From Patescibacteria group bacterium (GTDB lineage Bacteria > Patescibacteria > Microgenomatia > Daviesbacterales > UBA10151), in assembly GCA_023487645.1 (NCBI GenBank), contig JAMDBX010000066.1, positions 10,658 through 39,341 of the forward strand: a stretch of DNA of 28,684 bases. The letters are read 5' to 3'. Positions within the stretch are counted from its first letter, which is position 1; each line of letters opens with the position of its first letter. The position numbers and the translations under genes were made by a program. Below are positions 1 through 5,979 of this stretch, piece after piece. Below the pieces are notes generated by a model that had not been told where the DNA came from, did not search any database, and was given only the letters and a program-made list of their open reading frames with translations.

Positions 1-1
1 G

Positions 2-103
2 AATAAACGGTTAGGAGTACTGAGAGTATCAATTCTTGAAATACTTGTAATAACTCTTTTAGGGTTAAGCGTTGTATTGTCTTCAAATGCAATTACCTTT
101 TAG
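2..103 (+). CDS. Possible C-terminal end of a membrane protein (partial)
   Basis: An open frame enters from the left edge and ends at TAG 101-103. It encodes 33 residues, mostly hydrophobic (for example ILEILVITLLGLSVVLSS), consistent with a final transmembrane segment. The start lies outside the window and no family can be recognised. The frame is short enough to be open by chance, so the call is weak. Confidence 0.3.
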   Translation, partial: NKRLGVLRVSILEILVITLLGLSVVLSSNAITF

Positions 104-121
104 GCTGTAGAAATGTGTTAC

Positions 122-127
122 TATAAT
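122..127 (+). promoter_or_regulatory. -10 box for the small membrane protein
   Basis: A perfect TATAAT lies 31 bases before the ATG at 159. No good -35 hexamer is visible (TTTAGG around 99-104 is the nearest by spacing). The predicted leader carries an AGAGGTG Shine-Dalgarno just before the start. Confidence 0.5.
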
Positions 128-158
128 TTTATATCCTTTTCCCAGAAAAGAGGTGAAA

Positions 159-518
159 ATGATTAAAAGATATATTGTCTTTACTCTAATAGCTATTTTA
201 AATTTGCCATTTCTTTTGATTAATTTTTTGGCTAAGAACTATTTAAATGCAAATGTAATATTTTTGCTAATTTTAGTATACGTACTCTACTTGATTAAAA
301 GGGTTGAAAATTCTAGACAGGGTAATGTTGCTTTAAGTGGAAATGAAAAAATACAGGTAATAGTTACAGAAGCACTGAATCCGGCAATAGCAGGAGCGTT
401 TTATTATTATTGCTGGAAAAATCAATTCCAAAAGAAGGCTAGCCAAGCAAATAAATATTCTTTTATCATTATTGGTGTGGAATTAATATTTATGATTGCA
501 CTAATACAGCTTCTTTGA
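159..518 (+). CDS. Small hydrophobic membrane protein, unknown function
   Basis: The protein is 119 aa from ATG 159. The in-frame GTG at 153 is less likely because it overlaps the AGAGGTG Shine-Dalgarno at 149-155. Hydrophobic segments lie at about residues 5-24, 30-48 and 98-119. A further amphipathic stretch contains PAIAGAFYYYCWK. A basic patch (IKRVENSRQ) follows the second segment, and a charged QFQKKASQANK loop precedes the last. I recognise no family. Base composition is much more AT-rich than the thioredoxin gene downstream, as in other accessory genes of this window. It could be a subunit or accessory of a membrane system, but nothing shown here says which. Confidence 0.65.
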   Translation: MIKRYIVFTLIAILNLPFLLINFLAKNYLNANVIFLLILVYVLYLIKRVENSRQGNVALSGNEKIQVIVTEALNPAIAGAFYYYCWKNQFQKKASQANKYSFIIIGVELIFMIALIQLL

Positions 519-618
519 TTGCATCGGTATCATTAAATCGTAAATTTTAGCTAATTGTTTTCAAAAGTAGTTTGTTAACTTTGAAAGTAAGAAAACGATA
601 CGAACCGGCTTTTAAGTC

Positions 619-646
619 TTTACAAAATTTTTGGTAGTGGTATTAT
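619..646 (+). promoter_or_regulatory. Promoter of the thioredoxin gene
   Basis: TTTACA (619-624) and TATTAT (641-646) are separated by 16 bases. The expected transcription start is about 653, only a few bases before ATG 657, so the mRNA would be leaderless or nearly so. No Shine-Dalgarno is present. Confidence 0.55.
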
Positions 647-656
647 TTTATTCCTT

Positions 657-914
657 ATGACCAAACTTTTAGATTTTTGGGCGCCCTGGTGCGGTCCCTG
701 CCAAATGATGAACCCGGTGATCGAAGAGCTGGAAAAAGAGCTGGCTGGCAAGGTGGAAATAGAAAAGATTAATGTGGATGAAAAAGCAGAAGAAGCGGCC
801 AGATATGGTGTGATGAGTATTCCTACCTATGTTGTTTTAAAAGATGGAAAAGAAGTCGGCAGGAAAATTGGTGTGACCTCGAAAGAAGATTTATTAAAAT
901 TACTTCAAAGTTGA
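657..914 (+). CDS. trxA: Thioredoxin (short form)
   Basis: This is a cytoplasmic dithiol-disulfide oxidoreductase that reduces protein disulfides. The active site WCGPC is at residues 11-15, following DFWAP. The cis-proline loop (MSIPTY) and the following glycine (KIGVTS) are at the expected spacing. At 85 aa it lacks the first strand and helix of the usual ~105-aa thioredoxin, a shortening seen in other compact genomes. ATG 657 is preceded by a promoter but no ribosome binding site. Its TGA stop overlaps the TTG start of the next gene by four bases, so the two are probably translationally coupled. The pairing with a DNA-repair protein may be only operonic. Family assignment is secure; the physiological reductase is not in the window. 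Confidence 0.93.
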   Translation: MTKLLDFWAPWCGPCQMMNPVIEELEKELAGKVEIEKINVDEKAEEAARYGVMSIPTYVVLKDGKEVGRKIGVTSKEDLLKLLQS

Positions 915-1210
915 ATTTTAAAGATAAAGTTCTCAAAATTGTTGCACAAATTCCCGCTGGTCGTGTTACCACTTATGGAACAGTGGCGGCCTTAACCGGG
1001 TTTCCCCAAGGAGGTTTGTTTGTGGGAGGTGTCTTACATTTTAATATGGAAAGCCTTCCTTGGCACCGGGTAGTCAACCGCCATGGTTTTATTTCCACCA
1101 AATGTCTAGAGCACTCCAGGAATCTCCAGAAGGCACTGCTTGAGCAAGAGGGCATAGAAGTAAGTAAGGATTTCATGATAAACTTGGAAAAGTATGGCTG
1201 GTTTGGTTGA
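911..1210 (+). CDS. Alkyltransferase-like (ATL) DNA-binding protein
   Basis: The 99-aa protein is homologous to the DNA-binding domain of O6-alkylguanine-DNA alkyltransferase. The helix-turn-helix with arginine finger region (IPAGRVTTYGTVA) is at residues 14-26. The catalytic motif PCHRV is replaced by PWHRVVN, so the alkyl-accepting cysteine is a tryptophan. That substitution is the hallmark of ATL proteins (S. pombe Atl1, E. coli YbaZ), which bind O6-alkylguanine and hand it to nucleotide excision repair instead of reversing it. The start is TTG 911, overlapping the thioredoxin stop as TTGA; no other start gives the conserved N-terminus (FKDKVLKIVAQIP). The C-terminus ends in the typical LEKYGWFG. 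Confident as to family; the repair role is inferred from characterised ATLs. Confidence 0.88.
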   Translation: MNFKDKVLKIVAQIPAGRVTTYGTVAALTGFPQGGLFVGGVLHFNMESLPWHRVVNRHGFISTKCLEHSRNLQKALLEQEGIEVSKDFMINLEKYGWFG

Positions 1211-1318
1211 ATAAATCAGCTCGCCGTGGTCGCAGAAAATAAGTGGCTCGTCACAGTAAAAAGCACCGCTTGACTAGTGGAAGCTGAAACATTAAGTTAA
1301 TTCTCTAGTCTCGCTATA

Positions 1319-1357
1319 GGAAAGTTTTGTGACTAGTATCTGCACACAAAACTTTCT
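1319..1357 (+). other. AT-rich inverted repeat in the gap before tpiA
   Basis: A perfect 12-base stem pairs 1320-1331 (GAAAGTTTTGTG) with 1345-1356, with a 13-base loop. It sits in a 191-base non-coding gap. It could be a terminator for the thioredoxin-ATL pair, but only short interrupted T runs follow. GACTAG also occurs at 1272-1277 and 1331-1336, with its complement CTAGTC at 1305-1310. Nothing else in the gap is recognisable. Confidence 0.5.
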
Positions 1358-1401
1358 AATTGCTTTTGTACTTTGTGACTTTGCCACCTTAAATATTAAT
1401 T

Positions 1402-2079
1402 ATGAATAAAACTATTTGGATTATTGCTAACTGGAAATCTAACAAAAATATCAGTGAAGCTTTGGAGTGGATTTCACAAGTTGGACCGCATATTTCTAAA
1501 GATGATAATTTAAAGGTGGTAGTTTGTCCCACCTTTACTGATTTATCGGAGGTCAAAAAAACTATCACGGTAGGTAATTTTCCTATTATGGTAGGATCGC
1601 AGAATTTATCGCCATTTGGAACGGGTGCTTATACCGGCGAAGAGTCGGCCCCAATTTTGAATCAACTGATTAACCTGGCGATTTTGGGCCATTCTGAGCG
1701 CCGGCAAAATTTTGGCGAAACTGACGAGATGGTTGCCAAAAAAGTCGAACAGGCTTTGGTAAATAATATCACTCCATTAGTATGTGTCCAAAGTGCGGAG
1801 ACTCCGGTTCCCCAGGGTTGTAAATTAATAGCATATGAGCCGGTATTTGCCATCGGTACTGGAAACCCGGATACTTCAGAAAACGCTAATCAAGTGGCTG
1901 AGAGTTTAAAAGAAAAAAATGGTTCAGGTCTGGAAGTTTTATACGGTGGCAGTGTGACTGCCGATAATGTTTCAGCTTTTGTCAGCCAGCCAAATATCAG
2001 CGGAGTATTAATCGGTAAAGCTTCTTTAGATGCGGAAGGGTTTGTGAAGATCTGCCAGCAAGTTTCGGAGAAGATTTAG
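1402..2079 (+). CDS. tpiA: Triosephosphate isomerase
   Basis: The enzyme interconverts dihydroxyacetone phosphate and glyceraldehyde 3-phosphate in glycolysis. Key residues are visible: Asn10 and Lys12 in the N-terminal ANWKSNK, the electrophilic His97 in GHSERR, and the catalytic Glu146 in AYEPVFAIGTG. The phosphate-binding loops YGGSV and GVLIGKASL are near the C-terminus. At 225 aa it is about 25 residues shorter than typical TpiA; all active-site elements are retained, so it should be functional. The start ATG 1402 follows an AT-rich stretch without a Shine-Dalgarno. Its stop is directly followed by the GTG start of the LytR-CpsA-Psr gene, indicating one transcript. Confidence 0.96.
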   Translation: MNKTIWIIANWKSNKNISEALEWISQVGPHISKDDNLKVVVCPTFTDLSEVKKTITVGNFPIMVGSQNLSPFGTGAYTGEESAPILNQLINLAILGHSERRQNFGETDEMVAKKVEQALVNNITPLVCVQSAETPVPQGCKLIAYEPVFAIGTGNPDTSENANQVAESLKEKNGSGLEVLYGGSVTADNVSAFVSQPNISGVLIGKASLDAEGFVKICQQVSEKI

Positions 2080-3315
2080 GTGAAGAATTTAAGACTTGTA
2101 AGACTCGGGAGAGAAAATTCCTCCAAAGAGAAACGCGCCAAAAATATTTTTAAAAAATTAAGCCTCCTGCTGTTGGTGGTTGGTGTTTTGATATCGTTTG
2201 CTTTTTTTCTGGTGACCCGGTCCGGTACCAGTTCTTATGTTACTCACATTCTTTCCGGAACTTCCTTAAAATCTACTAATGACCGGGTTAATATATTGCT
2301 GTTGGGGATAGGCGGGGGTGATCATGATGGGCCAAATTTGACTGATACCATAATGGTAGCTTCCTATAATCTGAAGACTAACCAAATTAATCTGATTTCT
2401 ATCCCCAGAGATTTATGGCTGCCGTCTTTGCAAACTAAAGTCAACGGGGTTTATCAAATGGGCCTGTCGCAAAATAATGGCTTGGGATTAACCAAAACTG
2501 CTATTGGCAACATTTTAGGTTTGCCCATACATTATGCTTTAAGGATTGATTTTCAGGGGTTTGTCCGAGTTGTTGACACCTTGGGCGGGTTGGATATTAC
2601 GGTGGATAAAACTTTTGATGATTACAACTATCCTATTGAGGGTAAGGAAAATGATCTATGCGGTTATACCGAGAAAGAGATTGATGTTTCAGACGATCAG
2701 GCCAAACAAATGGGCGTTCAGCCCGGCAAAAGAAAATTCTTTTTTGCCCCCGACGGCAGCATAGCCACAGATTCAGCCCAGGAGGATATGGGCGCCAAAT
2801 ATTTCACCTGCCGGTATGAACATCTCCGCTTTGATAAAGGCCCGCTTCATCTGGATGGGGAAACTGCCTTAAAATTTGTCCGGTCGAGGCATGGTACTAA
2901 TTGGGAATCGTCTGATTTTGCCAGGTCTAAAAGGCAGGAGAAGGTGATAACTGCCATTAAGGAGAAGGTATTGTCCTGGGAAACGCTAACTAGTCCAGGT
3001 AAAATTTCGGAGTTGTTAAATACTTTTGGCCGTAGTATTGATACGGATATTTCAGTTCAGGACGTGATTGAGTTTTTCAAATTATCCCGTAAAGCCGGTA
3101 AGATGGATACTTTTGTGCTGGACGATTCTCCAAAAACCGGTTTGCCAAATAACCGGCAATCACTATTGGTTAATCCGCCCCGGGGTGATTATGGCGGGGC
3201 TTATGTACTGGTGTCTTTAGATGATGACTTTTCTACCATCCAGGGATATGTTAAAAAGATACTCACAGGAGAACTGATAAATGATGAAGCCACTGCTGCT
3301 GCACGGACCCGCTAA
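2080..3315 (+). CDS. LytR-CpsA-Psr (LCP) family cell-envelope protein
   Basis: LCP proteins transfer lipid-linked anionic polymers or polysaccharides onto peptidoglycan outside the membrane. This one has a basic cytoplasmic N-terminus, a single transmembrane helix at about residues 28-46 and an LCP domain from about residue 68. The pyrophosphate-binding elements are seen as NLTDTIMV (Asp89), SIPRDLW (Arg110, Asp111) and the late FVRSRHG with a following RSKRQEKV. An insertion with DLCGYTEKEID and FTCRYEHLRF carries two cysteines that could form an extracytoplasmic disulfide. The GTG 2080 start immediately follows the tpiA stop, with GGAG at 2067-2070. The 3' end overlaps holA by 35 bases. The exact polymer substrate cannot be told from sequence. 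Confidence 0.92.
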   Translation: MKNLRLVRLGRENSSKEKRAKNIFKKLSLLLLVVGVLISFAFFLVTRSGTSSYVTHILSGTSLKSTNDRVNILLLGIGGGDHDGPNLTDTIMVASYNLKTNQINLISIPRDLWLPSLQTKVNGVYQMGLSQNNGLGLTKTAIGNILGLPIHYALRIDFQGFVRVVDTLGGLDITVDKTFDDYNYPIEGKENDLCGYTEKEIDVSDDQAKQMGVQPGKRKFFFAPDGSIATDSAQEDMGAKYFTCRYEHLRFDKGPLHLDGETALKFVRSRHGTNWESSDFARSKRQEKVITAIKEKVLSWETLTSPGKISELLNTFGRSIDTDISVQDVIEFFKLSRKAGKMDTFVLDDSPKTGLPNNRQSLLVNPPRGDYGGAYVLVSLDDDFSTIQGYVKKILTGELINDEATAAARTR

Positions 3316-3925
3316 AGTTGCCTCAAGAAAAAAACTGATAGATTTAAAGCAAAAATTTGACCCCAATAATGTAGTGGTCTACGAAGAAGGGACTGATTTA
3401 TCAACCATCAAAACTGGTTTGTCTGCCCAATCACTATTTGAGGATCAGCAATTAGTAATTTTAGAAAACCCTCCCACTGAATTTGCTAACTACACCCTAC
3501 ACTCTACACCCTATACCCTAATTTTATGGTTTGATCGGGAAGTTGATCCCAAAAAATGGCCAGGATTTGAAGCTTTGCTTTTTCCGGAAGGTAGAGAGGT
3601 ATCGGTTTTTCCGTTTTTAGATTTATTGGCAGCTGGAGATCAAAAAGCTTTTGTGGAGCTGGAAAAATTAAAACTGGCCGGTTTTGATATTCATTATTGT
3701 CTGACCATGGTTTTTTACCTGTTAAGGAATTTGGCAGTAACTCCCAAAAATGCCCCGCAATTTGTTAAAGATAAACTGCAAAGGCAAAGAAAAAACTTTC
3801 CTATGGAAAAAATTGCCAGTCTTTATAAAGAGGTTTTAGAGATTGATTTCAAAATTAAATCAGGAAAACTAGAAAAACCCCAGGCAGAGTTTTTGCTGGT
3901 TAATAAATTCCTCAGCCTTGAATAA
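3281..3925 (+). CDS. holA: DNA polymerase III delta-subunit-like protein (short HolA)
   Basis: The delta subunit opens and loads the sliding clamp within the clamp-loader complex. The N-terminus (LLLHGPAKVASRKKLIDLK) and the segment SLFEDQQLVILENPP match the start of the HolA ATPase-like fold. The KIASLYKEVLEIDFKIKSGKLEKPQAEFLLVNKFL tail regions (about residues 184-213) match the end of the family's helical collar. At 214 aa it is well short of the usual ~330-340 aa, so a central part is reduced. ATG 3281 (or the adjacent ATG 3284) is supported by AGGAGA at 3267-3272, inside the end of the LCP gene. A heptad-repeat DNA element lies within the coding sequence at 3490-3520. Assignment is by pattern and moderately sure. 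Confidence 0.75.
   Translation: MMKPLLLHGPAKVASRKKLIDLKQKFDPNNVVVYEEGTDLSTIKTGLSAQSLFEDQQLVILENPPTEFANYTLHSTPYTLILWFDREVDPKKWPGFEALLFPEGREVSVFPFLDLLAAGDQKAFVELEKLKLAGFDIHYCLTMVFYLLRNLAVTPKNAPQFVKDKLQRQRKNFPMEKIASLYKEVLEIDFKIKSGKLEKPQAEFLLVNKFLSLE
3490..3520 (+). repeat. TAGGGTN-type heptad array inside holA
   Basis: Four tandem 7-base units (CTACACC, CTACACT, CTACACC, CTATACC) plus CTA are read in frame, encoding about NYTLHSTPYTL. On the other strand the units read TAGGGTA, TAGGGTG, TAGAGTG, TAGGGTG. The same family occurs at 10564-10594. Confidence 0.7.
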
Positions 3926-3947
3926 ATTGTAATAATCCCGGTATAAT
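3918..3947 (+). promoter_or_regulatory. Promoter of the CoA-activase-like operon
   Basis: TTGAAT (3918-3923) and a perfect TATAAT (3942-3947) are separated by 18 bases. The -35 overlaps the holA stop codon. The expected start is about 3954, leaving a leader of roughly 34 bases with no clear Shine-Dalgarno. Confidence 0.65.
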
Positions 3948-3987
3948 CCAGATTAAATATTTCCTGACTAAATAAAAAGCTTAAAAA

Positions 3988-5979
3988 ATGATCGAACAAT
4001 CAGATGGAGGTCCTTTATTTGCAGGATTAGATATTGGTTCGGTAAATGCCCGAGTCGCCTTGGTAGATAAATCAGGCCAACCAATCTATCTAGATTGCGA
4101 ACGTATCCAAGAAGGGCCGGTTGCAGCTACAAAAGCCTTATGGGAGCGGGTCCAGACTTATGTGTCTTTGGATCGAATCGTGAGTGCCGGAGTAACTGGT
4201 TCAGGACGTAGGATTTACGAAGATCAGGAAGGGTGGCAGATTTTCAGTTCTCCTTACGCCGCAATCGTTGGAGTGTTGTTGGATCATCCTAACCCCAAAA
4301 CAATTGTTGAAGTTGGCGGCCAAACCTCTTTAGTGATTGGTTTAGAAGACCGACTTAATAAACCTTGGCGAGTTGCCCGTTCGTCTTTATGTGCTGCAGG
4401 CACCGGCCGGTTTTTGGAGCAGCAGGCTTCGCGTTTGGGCATATCCATTGAGGAATTTGGGTCAAAAGCTCTGGAGTGGACAGAGGACCCACCCCGAATC
4501 GCTGCCCGTTGTTCTGTGTTTGCCAAATCGGATCTGATTCATCTTCAACAAAAAGGCACACCTATACCAGCGATGCTGGCCGGGCTTTCCGATAGCGTGG
4601 CTAGGATGGTAAGGGCGCAATGGAAAGGCACCTTTGAGTCACCAGTAATTCTTATTGGAGGTGTCGCCGGAAACCAGGGGGTGGTGCGGGCTTTCTCTGG
4701 TGTTTTAGGCGAACAAGTGATAGTACCGTCCCAGCATGCCAGTCGCGGGGCGATTGGTGCTGCTTTGTTAGCCCGAAACGAGTCATGTAGTCCAAAGGAA
4801 TTTTCTCCGCTCCGGCAGAGTAATAATGAATTAACTTATGTTCCATGTCAATTAAAGCCGGAGATTTTGCCAGATGGCTGGAAACCGATTGAATTAGGTC
4901 CAGAAATAAGAGAGGTGGGTTTGGGAGTAGATGTTGGCTCGACTAGTACTAAGGCGGCGGTAATTACTCCTGGCGGCGAGGTGCTGGCTAAAACATATTT
5001 GATGACAGCTGGTCAGCCTTTGGAGGCAATCAAACAGGTGATGGCTAATTTAGTGCCAATGGTTGAAGGTAGGGTAATGGTGAAGGCTGTCGGGGTAACC
5101 GGTTCGGGCCGTTATCTGGTCGGCAACTTTATTGGTGCTGATTTAATCAGAGATGAGATTACTGCCCAAACTAGAGCCGCTCTCAACATTGATCCCCAGG
5201 TAAATACGATTTTTGAGATGGGTGGTCAGGATTCCAAGTATGTCTATTTGGAGAACGGCGTGGTTTTGGAGTACCAGATGAACAAAGCTTGCGCTGCCGG
5301 TACTGGCAGTTTTATTGATGAGTTGTCCGAACAGCTGGGAGTTTCTACCAGAAACGGGGAATTTGCTCGTAAAGCCTTTGATGCAGAGGAGCAGCTGGAT
5401 CTTGGGGAGAAGTGCGCAGCCTTTATGAGTCAGGCGGTAACTGCGGCTCAACATGCTGGAGCATCCCTTGAGAAGATCGTATCCAGTTTGTCTATCTCGC
5501 TTGCTAAGAACTATCGTTCTAAAGTAGTAGGTATGCGCAGAGTGGGTAATCACATTGTCCTGACAGGAGCCGTTTTTTACAACGAGGCGGCAGTGTCGGC
5601 TTTCCGGGCCGAATATCCGGATAAAACTTTCGTCGTTCCTGTGCATAAAGAGGTGACAGGGGCGATTGGCGCCGCGCTATTAGCTTTGGAAGAGCAGCCG
5701 GCAGATAAATTATCACAATTTAAAGGCTTTTCTCAGCTAGCGGAAGCCAGTTACAAATTAACAAATTTTACCTGCCATCATTGTGAAAATCTGTGTGTTA
5801 TCAGTATGATGACTACTGAAGGCGGGCATAGATTGTATTATGGTTCGCGCTGTGACCGCTATGATGCTACTGGAATACATCTGAAACAGGGAAAAGTTAG
5901 AACTCACTATACCCGTCGGAATGAGTTGTTATTTGGTAATTTTGAAAAGAAGGAGGAACATGCACAGACAAGAAATTGA
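3988..5979 (+). CDS. Duplicated BadF/BadG/BcrA/HgdC-type ASKHA ATPase (acyl-CoA dehydratase activase-like, COG1924)
   Basis: Family members use ATP to push an electron from a [4Fe-4S] cluster into 2-hydroxyacyl-CoA dehydratases or benzoyl-CoA reductases. The 663-aa protein holds two tandem ASKHA domains. Domain 1 (about residues 10-262) has GLDIGSVN, CAAGTG with Cys135, and ARCSVFAKS with Cys175. Domain 2 (about 310-566) has GVDVGSTSTK, MGGQDSK, CAAGTG with Cys435, and GEKCAAF with Cys476. These cysteine pairs sit where HgdC carries its cluster ligands. Domain 1 has GGQTSL instead of GGQDSK, so its nucleotide site may be altered. A C-terminal module has CHHCENLC (596, 599, 603) and RCDRYD (Cys622), a probable extra metal or Fe-S site. 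It overlaps the next gene by 20 bases. The true substrate is unknown. Confidence 0.88.
   Translation: MIEQSDGGPLFAGLDIGSVNARVALVDKSGQPIYLDCERIQEGPVAATKALWERVQTYVSLDRIVSAGVTGSGRRIYEDQEGWQIFSSPYAAIVGVLLDHPNPKTIVEVGGQTSLVIGLEDRLNKPWRVARSSLCAAGTGRFLEQQASRLGISIEEFGSKALEWTEDPPRIAARCSVFAKSDLIHLQQKGTPIPAMLAGLSDSVARMVRAQWKGTFESPVILIGGVAGNQGVVRAFSGVLGEQVIVPSQHASRGAIGAALLARNESCSPKEFSPLRQSNNELTYVPCQLKPEILPDGWKPIELGPEIREVGLGVDVGSTSTKAAVITPGGEVLAKTYLMTAGQPLEAIKQVMANLVPMVEGRVMVKAVGVTGSGRYLVGNFIGADLIRDEITAQTRAALNIDPQVNTIFEMGGQDSKYVYLENGVVLEYQMNKACAAGTGSFIDELSEQLGVSTRNGEFARKAFDAEEQLDLGEKCAAFMSQAVTAAQHAGASLEKIVSSLSISLAKNYRSKVVGMRRVGNHIVLTGAVFYNEAAVSAFRAEYPDKTFVVPVHKEVTGAIGAALLALEEQPADKLSQFKGFSQLAEASYKLTNFTCHHCENLCVISMMTTEGGHRLYYGSRCDRYDATGIHLKQGKVRTHYTRRNELLFGNFEKKEEHAQTRN

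Noticed and set aside
1211..1401. Structured RNA or tRNA gene before tpiA
   Set aside because: The hairpin is clear, but I find no acceptor-TPsiC pattern, no SRP or tmRNA hallmarks and no clear terminator.
5143..5646. 167-codon open frame on the minus strand
   Set aside because: It lies wholly inside the second ASKHA domain of the activase gene, whose plus-strand motifs are clearly conserved. The minus-strand translation shows no family features.
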